This document shows positions 31,046-41,530 of a DNA stretch of 64,000 nt, in pieces; position 1 is the first letter of the stretch, and each line of letters starts with the position of its first letter. A program made the position numbers and the translations under genes. The DNA is from Pomphorhynchus laevis (Eukaryota > Acanthocephala > Palaeacanthocephala > Echinorhynchida > Pomphorhynchidae): positions 47,301 to 111,300 of the forward strand of contig WNNJ02000663.1 of assembly GCA_012934845.2 (NCBI GenBank), given 5' to 3'. The notes under the pieces were generated by a model, which had not been told where the DNA came from, did no database searches, and saw only the letters and a program-made list of their open reading frames with translations.

Positions 31046-33907
31046 TCTCTTTCGCCACAGCACACGGTTTCCGCCTCGGTCTCCTCAACACTAGATCTAT
31101 TCTCAATAAATCCGATCTTATCCTCAACCTATTCACCAAGCAATCCATCGATCTCTTCTGCCTCACCGAATCCTGGCACTCAGATTCCGACGACCTTTCC
31201 ATTCGCCGTCTGCTCTCTGCCGGTTGCTCCCTAGTCGAATCCGCCCGCCCCCTCAGCTCATGCCCTTCTAAATCCTCTAATCATGGCGGCATCGTCGCAT
31301 TCGCGCGTCACCCAGCGTCTCTTCGCAAAATCAATCCCCCTTTCAGTCCTTGCTCTTTTGAATTGCTCACTTGTCGTTATTCTAACCCGATCACTCTAGA
31401 TCTCGCCATTGTATACCGTCCTGGTTCATCAGCTCCTACAGCCTTATTTTTTACCGAACTCGCTGACCTCCTTTCTCATTGTTCTTTGTCCTCAATCCCT
31501 TCACTCGTTCTAGGCGACTTCAATATCCGCCTAGACCGCCCCTCTTCCACAGATTCCATCCGCTTCATCAACATTCTATCCAACTACAATTACAAACTAA
31601 TCTCCACTGCCCCCACACATATACTTGGCGGGGCACTCGACATCATCGCTGTCCCCGATCATTTTGCTGCCCACACCTCACTGTCCATCTCTGATCCTGG
31701 TCTATCCGATCACTTTCTTATCACCCTTGATCTCGCTCGCAACCACACCCCTCCTCACACACCTACAATCCTACGTCGCCCTTGGAGAAATCTTGACCTT
31801 TCCCTTCTCCGCTCTGCCTTACTCAAATCGTCTCTATCATTACCCACAATAACATATTCATCTCCTCACGATCTCGCCTTTCTTTTCGACTCTGAACTCA
31901 CATCCACTCTCGATATTCTCTTGCCCTTCAAGTCTCACCCACACCGTCGCTTGCACCGTGCCCCATGGTTTGACATCCAATGCCTACTCTCAAAGCGTCG
32001 ACTCCGCCATGCTTTTCGAGTCTATCACCGCTCTCTCAGACGCGATTTCCGCTCGATCACTCCGTCTTTCCGTGATTCCTATCTTGCTCTTCGCCGGTCT
32101 CATCTCAACCTACTACGTACCAAATGCAACTCCTTCTGGCAGCATAAAATCATCACTTCATTCAACTCTAAGACTCTCTGGCATACTTTTAACTCAATCC
32201 TGGCTCGTTCCTCTACGCCTTGCAACATCAATGCTAATGATTATTCGTCATTTCTCCAGACTAAAGTATCCACGCTGCTCTCTCACACCCCGGTCTCCAT
32301 CCTATCCCACTCTGCCCAGTCTACTCTCATCCTTCCCGGAACTCTTTCATCTTCTCCCTGTATCACCTACAGAAGTATCATCTGTCCTCATGTCCTTGCC
32401 CAACAAAACCTCACCTGCCGATCCCCTGCCTACCCACATATTAAAATCTATATGCTCATCGATATCCCCATTTCTCACAACCTTGTTTAACTCGTCCATC
32501 CGCAGTCGTATCTTCCCTTCACACTGGAAATCCGCAATCGTTCGTCCCCTCCTTAAGAAACAATCGCTCGACCCCTCCCTTCCTTCTAGCTATCGCCCCA
32601 TTTCACTACTCCCTACTCTTTCTAAGCTCTTAGAACGCCTCATCTTAATACAAATCAACGCTTATCTCTCCTCATCCAATCTGTACCCTCCTTTCCAATC
32701 CGCTTTCCGCTCTAATCACTCGACAGAAATCGCATGCATAAAAGTGTACAACGACTTACTCATTTCTCGAGACAAGGCTCTATATAGTGTTCTCATCTCC
32801 CTGGACCTCTCCTCCGCATTCGACATTGTCGACCACTCCGTCCTCCTTTCTCGCCTTCGTTATGATTACGGCTTTTCTTCCTCCTCCGTAGCTTGGTTCG
32901 CCTCATATCTATCCGACCGTTCCTTTCGCGTCTGTTCTAATTCATCATCCTCCCCTCCCATCCCTATTTTTTGCGGGGTTCCACAAGGTTCAGTCCTAGG
33001 TCCCCTGCTTTTCTCTCTTTTGCTTGGCGATCTCTCTCCATTTATCAAACCTTACTCCTTTAACGTCATGCAATACGCCGATGACATTCTAATCTATGCT
33101 CATGCACCCGCACATCGCATACACGATATCGCCATTTCTGCCTCCAACTGTCTCTCTTCTATCTACAAGCGTCTCTCCAATCTCCATCTCGTTCTAAACG
33201 CCGAAAAGTCCAAAATAATGTGGATCCTTCCCCGTAAACCAAGCATATCTCCTCCCATTGTATCTTTTGCCTCATCGATCATCCCTGTAGTCCACAATCT
33301 CACTTTCTTAGGCTTCCATTTCGATGATCACCTTTCCCTTAAACCCTTCGTCCGTGACAAGGTCCGCTCGTCTAACTTAATTCTTCGTGACATCCGCCGT
33401 ATCCGCCCCCTTATCGACTTCCGTTCTTGTATGTCTCTTCTTTCATCGCTTCTTTTCCCTAAAATCGATTACTGCCTTAGCCTTTTCGCCAATTCTCCAA
33501 AATCCATCATCCTACCCCTACAACGAATAATCAACACCGCCGTTCGAGTGCTCTTTCGTCTCCGTCGCTTCGACCACACATCCACATATTTTGCCCAACT
33601 CTCCTGGCCCACCATCCACATCCGCATCAAACTCCGCCTTCTTCTCGTTACTTTTCGTCTCATCGCTGTCGGCTCCCCATCGTTCATCAACCTTCCTTTC
33701 TTAGACGATACTCGCCCCACCTCGCTATCGCTTCGTTCCTGTCATACCCTCTTACTCCACGTTCCTAATTACTCCAACAACTACGGTCTCCGATCCTTCC
33801 TCGTCGCCGCCTCACTCGCCTGGAATCAACTCCCTCTCGACGTCCGCCGCGCTCCCTCTTTTATCACATTCAAACACCTCCTCCGTTCACACCTTCTCGA
33901 CGCCTGA
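31009..33907 (+). pseudogene. L2-2 ORF2: APE endonuclease + reverse transcriptase, one frameshift
   Basis: ATG 31009 (MALHLSYVSSPLV) opens the endonuclease: GLLNTRSILNKSD, LTESWHSDSDD, NHGGIVAFAR, LGDFNIRLDRPSS, GGALDIIAVP, GLSDHFLITL. The linker (SKRRLRHAFRVYHRSLRR) follows. The frame shifts between about 32300 and 32340, and the rest is read in the next frame to 33907. RT blocks are SYRPISLLPTLSKLLERL, FRSNHSTEIACIKVYNDLL, SLDLSSAFDIVDHSVLLSRL, GVPQGSVLGPLLFSLLLGDL and QYADDILIYAH, with YADD at 33074-33085. The C-terminus is LRSFLVAASLAWNQLPLDVR. The gene is otherwise undamaged. Confidence 0.88.
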
Positions 33908-33938
33908 TTCACAGTTTTGTTTTGTTGTGGTCATGTAA

Positions 33939-33954
33939 GCGTGCGCTGGCACGC
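33939..33954 (+). other. L2 3' terminal stem-loop (L2-2)
   Basis: GCGTGC/GCACGC stem with a 4-nt loop (GCTG), followed by ATTTGCCACGTTAAAATAAA. It is the 3' end of the complete L2-2. Confidence 0.75.
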
Positions 33955-34039
33955 ATTTGCCACGTTAAAATAAATCTTTTTTTTAAAGCGCGCATAGGCG
34001 TGAATTTGCCACTACAAATAAATAAAATACCTACTCTTT

Positions 34040-34530
34040 CATATGCGTTCACCTTGTTCCTCATGATGACTCGCGCTGTTTCCTTGACACTGCGATTACG
34101 CAATTATCTACTTATCCACGTCTCTACGCATTTAACTAATAATGACCCTCGCTCTTTCATCGTCGCCGCATTTCTCGCCTGGAATTCCTCATCAGCTGAT
34201 TAATTCCTTATCTTCATTCCGTTTTCACTGTTCAAACGATGTATATGTTCCTGCACGATGGCTCTTCCTTCACAATAAATCTGAACGTATTGCCTTAGCA
34301 TCCATTATTAATAATTTTATTCCATATCTTTAACGAATTATTAAACTGTTGTCAACTTGCTATTGTTCCTTCAAAGTTTATCCACATTACCACTCACCCC
34401 TCTTCTTATATACATTTCCGTACTTTCTTTAATTTATTCGTTTTTTATTTTATTTCGCATTCTGATTTGTTTTATGACATGGGCTTATAAGCGCGCATTT
34501 GCTAATTTATGTAAATTATATTTTTGCTAA
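34040..34530 (+). pseudogene. Decayed L2-type C-terminus and 3' UTR
   Basis: The + strand reads LRLRNYLLIHVSTHLTNNDP and RSFIVAAFLAWNSS, the L2 C-terminal block, then a degraded tail. A remnant of the 3' structure (GGGCTTATAAGCGCGCATTT, about 34487-34506) suggests the 3' end lies near 34520. It is diverged from both L2-1 and L2-2. Confidence 0.55.
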
Positions 34531-34540
34531 AATCCGTCTG

Positions 34541-35384
34541 ATTCACATTCTTTTAGTACGTAATCGATGTCAATCAACTTAAAGAGCGTTTACATCGATC
34601 GAGCAAATTAGAGAATGGGTTTTATTATAATTCCAATTTTGATGATTAAATTGATTTTTCTGAGGTACATGATAAAACTAGCAAAACCTTTACGTCATCA
34701 GAGACTCCGTTTCATATTGGTTACTCAAACGTTAGAAGTCTTCAATCTCAACTTCCTTTCTTGCTCGACCATATTGCTGATAATCATTATGATATATTCT
34801 GTATTTCAGAATCTTGGTTACATAGTGGCATCTCTGATAATATGTTAAATGTTGTAGGTTATAAGTTAATAAGAGCGGATCGATTTCCTGGTATGCGAGG
34901 TGGAGGAGTTGTAGCATTCGTTCGACACTATCTCTTAACATCAAATATATCATATCTTTGTGATTCTGAGTGGTCATATGAATGTCTGTCCTTTACTGTT
35001 AATCATCAATTGTTAAAATTAAATGTTTGTGTTGTCTATAGATCTCCATCTTTTACTTTAATAACAGATCGGCTTAAGGATTTTTTATCTAATTTTTGTT
35101 CATCCCAACGATTTGTCCTTTTAGGTGACTTCAACCTTCCGAATGTAGATTGGAATATGAATGGGTATCAACCCTGCTCAGACGTATCAAAACAATTACG
35201 TGATTTATTTCTTGCTGACCAACTTTTAGTGCAACTTTGTAGAGAACCAACTCATGTCAACGGTGCTACTCTAGATCTTGTGTTTACGAGATGTACTGGA
35301 GATATCGACAGTATTGAGTATTATCCTCCTCTTGGTAACAGTGATTACTGTGTTCTCTCCGCTAAATTACGTTCTCTCCGCTAA
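34541..35384 (+). pseudogene. CR1-d APE endonuclease fragment
   Basis: An open frame (readable from about 34705; first ATG 34761) encodes an APE-type endonuclease: GYSNVRSLQSQ, FCISESWLHSGISDNML, MRGGGVVAFVRHY, CVVYRSPSF, VLLGDFNLPNVDWNMNG, EPTHVNGATLDLVFTR and PLGNSDYCVL. The catalytic E, D, N and the SDY(H) motif are visible, with Y at the usual final His neighbourhood. The coding part is clean until it is cut at 35384 by a - strand L2-1 element, so the RT is missing. The family differs from CR1-a, CR1-b and L2. Confidence 0.75.
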
Positions 35385-36481
35385 ATTTCTCTACGGCGTA
35401 GAGAAAAGTAGGAATCACGTAGATTTGGAGGGAGTGAGTTGGGAGAAGGTTTAAGAAAGCGATTATACACACGGAAAGAGTGACGGAGTCGACGCTTAGA
35501 AATACTACAGTCAGAATCGAACCAGGGAGCATGGCGCAAGCGCTGAGGGCGTCGGAGTCGACTAGGCAAAAGTTTATAGATTATAGACATAAGTTCAAGA
35601 TCAAACAGAATACAGAGATCATCGGGAGAGAGATAGTTAAGAGGAAGTGAAAAGAGTGAAGAATTGAGTAAGGCTGTGCAGAGAATAGGGATATCGAGAA
35701 GTTTCCAGGGTCGACTTGGTGTGGATATTGGTGGAGGCGGAGACGGAGGATGGGGACGAGTAAGAGTGACAAGGAAATGATCGGACAAACCGGGATCAGT
35801 AATTGACAAGGAAATATAGTCATTAAAGCAGATAGGGACAGCAATGATGTCGAGAGCACCGCCGAGAATATGAGTTGGGCTTGTTGAAAGTAATTTATAG
35901 TTAAAATCAGAAAAAAGATTAGTTAAAGTGATAGAGTCAGAGTCAGCCGGGCGATCAAGACGAATGTTAAAGTCACCGAGAACAAAAGAAGGAGTATAAG
36001 ACAATGAACAGTGAGACATAAGATCTGCAAGGTCGTTAAAGAAGATACGTGAGGGGGCAACTGAACCTGGACGGTATACAATCACAAGTTCCAGAGGGAA
36101 AGGAGTTGATAATCTGCATATGAGTAATTCGAACGAGGTGTAACGGATGTTAACGTTAATTTTACGTAAAGACATTGGGTGACGAGCAATGGCAACAATA
36201 CCGCCATGGTTAGACGCAGTAGATGTATGAGAGGCAATTGGACGAGCTGATTCAACTAGAGAACAACCAGAGCGACATAGACGACGAATAGCAAGATCGT
36301 CGGAGTCAGAGTGCCAGGATTCGGTAATGCAGAGAATATCGATAGATAATTGATCGAAGATATCAAGGAGCATATCAGCTTTATGAAGAATGGAGCGAGT
36401 GTTGAATAGACTAAGACGAAAAGTATGCTTAGGAGCGAGATCGACTAGCGAAGAAGACAAGGGGGAGAGATGGGACGCCAT
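35385..36481 (-). pseudogene. L2-1 ORF2, endonuclease part
   Basis: ATG 36481 (MASHLSPLSSSLVD) begins an uninterrupted frame of about 366 codons: LFNTRSILHKADMLLDIFDQ, ITESWHSDSDD, NHGGIVAIARH, LGDFNIRLDRPADSD, GGALDIIAVP, GLSDHFLVTL. The basic linker follows (SKRRLRHSFRVYNRFLKPSP). This gives the cleanest L2-1 endonuclease in the window. The frame ends where the element is cut, before any RT motif. The start overlaps the ORF1 end by 37 nt, as in the other copies. Confidence 0.85.
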
Positions 36482-37690
36482 CGAATTTTTGGCCTTGTGT
36501 GTACAACGTGAAAATTTCCATTGATTTGACGTATAGATAAGGATGACTCGCCGTTTGTTTCACGTCGATGTTTCTCAATGCGAGCTAAATTGAGCTGGCA
36601 ATATCAGAAGGGGAGCGGTCAGGAAAGATACGACAAGTAGACGAAGTGGTAAGAAGTTTAAAACGTTGGGAAAGTACCAAGGATGCATGTGAACTATGTC
36701 GGAAAACAATTTTTAGGAGTGGAGGACTGAGATGATTGGATTTAGTGGATTTGTTTAAACGGATCAAAGATACAGGAGCGATATTATTGAAGAGGGATGG
36801 ATTATTATCAGGAAGAATGGTTGCTAGGATAGACCTGAAAGCAGATACATCATCATCGAGGCGAGATTGTGGAGAAGCAGATTCGGAAAGCTTTAAGTTT
36901 GATATGATAATACAGCGATCGCGCGAAGGAAAACGATTTCGTGGAAGTGGTGGACGGACATTGCTTGGAGGGGTCGAGGCAGATAAAAGTTGAAATGACA
37001 GGGGTGCTTGATAGAGAATTAATATTGGTTGGAGCAAGTGTGACAGAAGCGGGGTGTTGAATTGGTTGATCAGAGATGTGACTGGAGATGATTTTAAATG
37101 AAGGATGTAAATTATTGAAAGTGATACGTGGGTGGTAGAGTAAGGAGAATTAAAATAGGTTGGGGCATGAGTGACAGTAATGGAGTGTTGAATCAGTTGA
37201 TCGGAAATGTTACTGATAATGATTTTGATGAAAGGGTGTAAATTATTGAGAGGTGATACAGGAGAGGTCGAGTAAGGAGTACGTGAGGAGAATAAAGAAG
37301 TTTGAGATTTATTTAGATTGGGGGAGGAATAGGAAAGAGGAGGTACGAGATGAAAAGCTTTACCGTTAGCATTGTTAGAATTAGGAAGATTAATTGAAGT
37401 TTGGTTCGTAGTTGAACGATGAGTGTGTGAGAGAGTAGGTTTAATAATGGGATTATATGATGCGAAGTCAGGTGTTGATGATAGGGAAACATCTTAAACA
37501 GCATTGGTCTGAGTGGTCGTGTGTGATACAGGAAGTAGATGAGCAGGATAACTGTAGTAGTCGTACTGATGTACAAAAACTGCATGTGAACTGTTTACGT
37601 TTATATACCGAGTGGTCGGATATTTTAACACGAACAAGTTTCTATATATCACAATCTTTGGAATCGCATCCAACTGATGTGGATGATTCT
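36445..37690 (-). pseudogene. L2-1 ORF1, frame-broken
   Basis: The - strand reads, in changing frames, the ORF1 N-terminus (QIPVPDQESSTS, GCDSKDCD), the Ser/Pro-rich middle with repeated VTHAP and NNLHP phrases, and the C-terminal domain. The latter is NRFPSRDRCIIISNLKLSES, RLDDDVSAFRSILATILP, SLIRLNKSTKSNHLS, SQRFKLLTTSSTCRIFPDRS, in the open part 37037-36585. It lacks a clean start codon. Confidence 0.75.
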
Positions 37691-37723
37691 TGATCAGGAA
37701 CAGGGATCTGATCGCGCTTTTGA

Positions 37724-37790
37724 AATAATCTGGAACTGACAGGAATAATCTGGAACTAACAGGAATAATCTGGAACTGACAGGAATAATT
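37724..37790 (-). repeat. L2-1 5' leader: three tandem 20-bp units
   Basis: AATAATCTGGAACTGACAGG is repeated at 37724-37743, 37744-37763 (one change) and 37764-37783, then a partial AATAATT. One copy stands at the 5' end of the L2-1 at 4590-8621. Variable copy number suggests a repeat array in the element's 5' leader. Confidence 0.8.
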
Positions 37791-37869
37791 GTGTGCTTAA
37801 GCTGTTAAATATTTTTGTCTTTTGATACAAATAATCATGAAGAAATGCCAGTTCGTTACGTAGTGAATT

Positions 37870-38690
37870 TTCGAATCCACAATACAGGATAAAAGCGTTG
37901 GTAAAAGTGTGAATCCGGATAATATTCCGATTGAAGTGTGGAAAGCTTTAGGATTGTTTGTGATCCAACTCCTAACAACGCTCTTTCAAAAAATTGACGA
38001 AATAAAAAGAATTCCGACAGCATGGCAAAAGAGTACACTAGTCCTATCTACAAGCAAAAAGGAGACGTCCAACAATGTAGCAACTATCTGGGGATAAAGC
38101 TCATGAGTCACATAATGAAATTATGGTAGAGAGTTGTGGACAACAGAATCAGTGAAGAAATCACGATCAGCGAAGAAAAGCGTGGATTTATGCCAGGTAG
38201 AAGCACTACCGATTGGATTTTAGTAGAGGCAGCTTAACGAGATATTCAGCGAGATACCGGTTACAGCACAGTGTGTTTGTAGATTTGGAGAATCTTATGA
38301 TACAGTGCCACGTGACCTTGTTTGGATACGCCTAAGAAAGAAAAACTGCCCTGAACAATACGTTCTTGCAATCAAATCTATGTATGAAAAATGTTATACT
38401 TGCGTTCGGTGCCCGGTTGGCAGACGGATTATTTCCAAGTAGCCACAGGACTCTATCAAGGTTCGGCTCTCATTATTTTTTATTTGTGACAGGATTTTGT
38501 TTTGGGAACTGCACAGATTAATTCAAAAGCGTCATTGACAGTGATGTTCGCAGATGACCTGGTCCTTACGGCTGAGAACTTAGATACACTGGTAAAACAG
38601 CTAGAAAGTTGGTGTCAGGGACTAAAGGGCAACGGATTGAAAATAAGCCGGACCAAAACCTTGTATTTCGGTCCAGAAAATTGATATTGC
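37870..38690 (+). pseudogene. RTE-type reverse transcriptase pseudogene
   Basis: The + strand can be followed through frame changes and stops: NPDNIPIEVWKALG, QKSTLVPIYKQKGD (around 38030), NYLGIKLMSHIMKLW (with V/R-type ends), KRGFMPGRSTTD (around 38190), YQGSALI (around 38455), VMFADDLVLTAENLDTL (38544-38595) and LKGNGLKISRTKT. The GIKLxSHxMKxxERxxDxRLR-like and QxGFMPGRSTxDAI-like blocks are those of RTE-clade LINEs. At least five stops or frameshifts are present. The endonuclease was not found. Confidence 0.75.
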
Positions 38691-38776
38691 AAAAGGGTTC
38701 AAATAGAAAAAAGAGACAACTAAACTAAGTGGCGACACCGAAAAAGCAACGTTAAAAATTATGACTTAAAAGTTAC

Positions 38777-39391
38777 ATGTACTCAACAATATTGGAAAAA
38801 TACGTAAGTACTAATGATTTCAATTTTAGATCTTTTAAATGTAACAGAAAAAATTGTATAGTTTGTGATGTTATAAATAATAATAATTGTATCGTAAGTA
38901 ATACGACAAACAAATGTTTTTCATTAAATATTAATAATAATTGTAACTGCAATACCGCAGGTGTAGTGTATCTAATACAATGCACATGTGGATTGCAATA
39001 TATAGGAAAAACATATCAAATGTTAAAAACTAGGTTTAGGCAACACATATATAATATACAGCATAATAGTCAAACTATATTTCATAAACATATGAGATTA
39101 ATAGGACATGATATTAAAAACTGTAAATTATTTATTTTAGAACATATTATCGAAGAAAACATTTCTATATTAAATCAAAAACTATTAGAAAAAGAAGATT
39201 TTTGGATTAAAACGCTTAATTCCATGTACCCATTAGGATTGAATGACGTGGTACAAGGAATTGGCAGAAGTAGTATAATACATAATAAACAACTATATTA
39301 TAATAATCCGGTTAAACGCAAACCAAGAAGTCATGGTGATAAAAGGAATAGGAAAAATAGAGTTAAAAATATTAAAAAGATATGTATATAA
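38777..39391 (+). CDS. Naiad-like PLE: CxC/GIY-YIG endonuclease domain (204 aa)
   Basis: ATG 38777 (MYSTILEKYVST) opens a frame with Cys-rich motifs: FKCNRKNCIVCDVI at residues about 20-33, and NNCNCNTAG at 53-61. The nuclease core follows: GVVYLIQCTCGLQYIGKTYQ at 61-80 (the GIY-equivalent is GVVYL and the YIG is YIG), KTRFRQHIYNIQH, then FHKHMRLIGHDIKNCKLFIL and the Glu-containing LLEKEDFWIKTLNSMYPLGL. It should nick target DNA to prime reverse transcription. The frame ends in TAA at 39389. Two further in-frame stops follow within 21 nt, and the RT then continues in this same frame. The domain may therefore be the N-terminal half of one polyprotein, or a separate protein. Confidence 0.75.
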   Translation: MYSTILEKYVSTNDFNFRSFKCNRKNCIVCDVINNNNCIVSNTTNKCFSLNINNNCNCNTAGVVYLIQCTCGLQYIGKTYQMLKTRFRQHIYNIQHNSQTIFHKHMRLIGHDIKNCKLFILEHIIEENISILNQKLLEKEDFWIKTLNSMYPLGLNDVVQGIGRSSIIHNKQLYYNNPVKRKPRSHGDKRNRKNRVKNIKKICI

Positions 39392-39412
39392 ATGAACAAT
39401 TAGAAATATTAA

Positions 39413-41491
39413 AACAACTTTTTAAGTGATAATAAGCTAAAAGATCTTTATGTAAATATAAGAAGTTTTTCTAAAGATATCATATGTTCAATAAATCAAA
39501 AATTAATTAACGACTATGATAGGCTAAGTTGTATAATAGACAGTTATTGTAATACAAAATACTATAATCGTACAATAAATGTAAATAATAACAATAGAAA
39601 ATATACATTAACCATAAACTTCATTAATAAATGTATAGATAACATAAATATAGCTGGACTTTTAAATAATTCTAAAAGTAAAGAAATAATAGGGTCAGAT
39701 TTAAGTAAATATATTCCTAAAATAAGGTATAAACTCCTACCACCATTAGGACGAAAAATTTGTAATTATAATAAAGAATTAAAATCAATATGTAACGATA
39801 ATATTAGAAACATAATGGAAACAGAATGCAATTGTAAAAGTCTTAGTTTTGATAAAATAAATGAACATATATGTACCCATAATCTAGAATTAATTGAAAA
39901 TTGTGAATTAAGAAAGCTGCTATCGAAAGGGTATAAATATAGATTAAATAACAACAACGACAAAAATAAAATATACAGTTCGTTATATAATAACTTAAAT
40001 GATTACTTTAGTAAGCTGATTAATAGTGAAAGCTCGAATATATCTAAGATAAAAATTTGGAAAGATTATATATTTGATAAAATTAAAAATAAAATGAAAA
40101 TAACAAACAATTATAAAAGGAAAGATAAAATTAATAAAGATATGTATAAAGAACTTACTAAATTAAAGGATAACTATATAATAACAACTATTGATAAAGC
40201 TAGTAATAACTTTGTCTTCATATGCAAAAAGCTTTATTATGATATACTAATGAAAGAGGTTAATTCTAATGATTTAAATGTAAATCCAACATATGAACGT
40301 AGTGAGTTGAGTTTAGAAACAATTATTACAAGTCACTGTTCTATAATGGATAAAAAGGGTATAAAGGTTGAATTAGATAATAAAACTATACCTATATTAT
40401 ATTGGAATCCAAAATTACATAAAAATCCAATAAAACCTAGGTTCATATGTAGTGCGTTTAAATGTACATTAAAACCACTTTCTGTTTATATGAATAAAAT
40501 ACTTAAAGTAATTAAAGCACATTTTAAAAAATATTGCAAGGTAATCGAAATTAATACTGGTATAAAACACTATTTCAGTATTAATTCTACAAAAGAATTT
40601 TTAGAACAGACAAAAGGAATAAATTTTCAAAATATAAATACATACGATTTTAGTACGCTTTATACAAATCTAGATTTAGTAGATATTAAAGAAGCGTTAG
40701 TAAAATTAATTAATCTTATATTCGGAAAAAGATATACATATATATGTTATAATAATTATAACGCCTATCTAACAAAAATTAAACCATCAAATAAATATAA
40801 ATATATGGATAAAATTGAATTAATAGAATCCTTAAATATTTTGATAAATCAAAATTATTTAAAAGTAGGGACATCTATATTTAGACAAGTAAAAGGTGTT
40901 CCAATGGGTGGTAATAGTAGCCCAATTATAGCTGACTTGTTTTTAAGCTTTATAGAATATGAATTTGTTCATAACTGTGTAAAAACTAAATCTAAACAAT
41001 ATAAATATATGAAATATATGTTTCGATACATTGATGATATATGTGTATTTAATTCTAATAATTTTTATTCAATTAGTGAGCACATTTATCCAGAAAGCCT
41101 TATTCTTAACAAAACCAATATTAATGATAAAGAAGGTGTATATCTAGATATGAACATTAAATTAACATTAACTAAAACTACTGTTAATTTATATCGTAAA
41201 GATGACATATTTAAATTTACAAGAAACATATTTTTGCATGAGCATTCATGCATACCATATAATATAAAATATAATACATTAAATAATGAAATTTTAAGAA
41301 TTGCAACAATATGTAATGATATTGGCTTTCTTCAAAATCATTTAAATAATTTAATAGATACATATTTTAAACTAGGTTACTATAAAAATAACATCAAGCA
41401 GAAAATAGTAAAATATATAAATCAACACAATAATATAAAGAATAAATTTAAACTCTTAAGTGGCAAATTTTTATGGATGGATAATAAATAA
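39413..41491 (+). CDS. Naiad-like PLE: reverse transcriptase
   Basis: The frame is open from 39413 to the stop at 41489-41491; the first ATG is 39815, but the upstream 130 codons look coding (KDLYVNIRSFSKDIICSINQ). PLE RT signatures in order are IDKASNNFVFICKKLYYDIL (the DKG-type motif ahead of the fingers, here DKA), YWNPKLHKNPIKPRFICSA, TYDFSTLYTNLDLVDIKEAL (catalytic Asp), VKGVPMGGNSSPIIADLFLS, and FRYIDDICVFN with YIDD at 41027-41038. The thumb part ends LSGKFLWMDNK. All core catalytic residues are present. Translation of the part before 39815 would need a frameshift, readthrough or reinitiation. Confidence 0.8.
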   Translation, partial: NNFLSDNKLKDLYVNIRSFSKDIICSINQKLINDYDRLSCIIDSYCNTKYYNRTINVNNNNRKYTLTINFINKCIDNINIAGLLNNSKSKEIIGSDLSKYIPKIRYKLLPPLGRKICNYNKELKSICNDNIRNIMETECNCKSLSFDKINEHICTHNLELIENCELRKLLSKGYKYRLNNNNDKNKIYSSLYNNLNDYFSKLINSESSNISKIKIWKDYIFDKIKNKMKITNNYKRKDKINKDMYKELTKLKDNYIITTIDKASNNFVFICKKLYYDILMKEVNSNDLNVNPTYERSELSLETIITSHCSIMDKKGIKVELDNKTIPILYWNPKLHKNPIKPRFICSAFKCTLKPLSVYMNKILKVIKAHFKKYCKVIEINTGIKHYFSINSTKEFLEQTKGINFQNINTYDFSTLYTNLDLVDIKEALVKLINLIFGKRYTYICYNNYNAYLTKIKPSNKYKYMDKIELIESLNILINQNYLKVGTSIFRQVKGVPMGGNSSPIIADLFLSFIEYEFVHNCVKTKSKQYKYMKYMFRYIDDICVFNSNNFYSISEHIYPESLILNKTNINDKEGVYLDMNIKLTLTKTTVNLYRKDDIFKFTRNIFLHEHSCIPYNIKYNTLNNEILRIATICNDIGFLQNHLNNLIDTYFKLGYYKNNIKQKIVKYINQHNNIKNKFKLLSGKFLWMDNK

Positions 41492-41530
41492 TATACTTTG
41501 CATTAGAATAAGATACTAGATAGTTATTTC

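Larger units (their letters stand above)
29276..33975 (+). mobile_element. L2-2 retrotransposon, full-length, one frameshift
   Basis: The element has tandem 5' monomers (29276-29647), intact ORF1 (29648-31045), ORF2 overlapping it by 37 nt (31009-33907), a 3' UTR with stem-loop 33939-33954 and the tail ATTTGCCACGTTAAAATAAA. It is the most complete element in the window, disabled only by a frameshift in ORF2. Its sense strand is strongly pyrimidine-rich, like L2-1. Confidence 0.9.
35385..37790 (-). mobile_element. L2-1 retrotransposon, 5' half
   Basis: A - strand copy with its 5' leader repeats (37724-37790), ORF1 (about 37690-36445, frame-broken) and the endonuclease half of ORF2 (36481-35381). 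It ends at the linker (35385), abutting CR1-d sequence on the other strand; the RT is absent. Confidence 0.85.

Noticed and set aside
38777-41491. GIY-YIG plus RT considered as a group I/II intron homing system or a bacterial retron
   Set aside because: The RT has PLE motifs (DKA, VPMGG, YIDD) and the copies have conserved ends and internal deletions like transposons. There is no intron maturase domain, and neighbouring DNA is a eukaryotic TE landscape.
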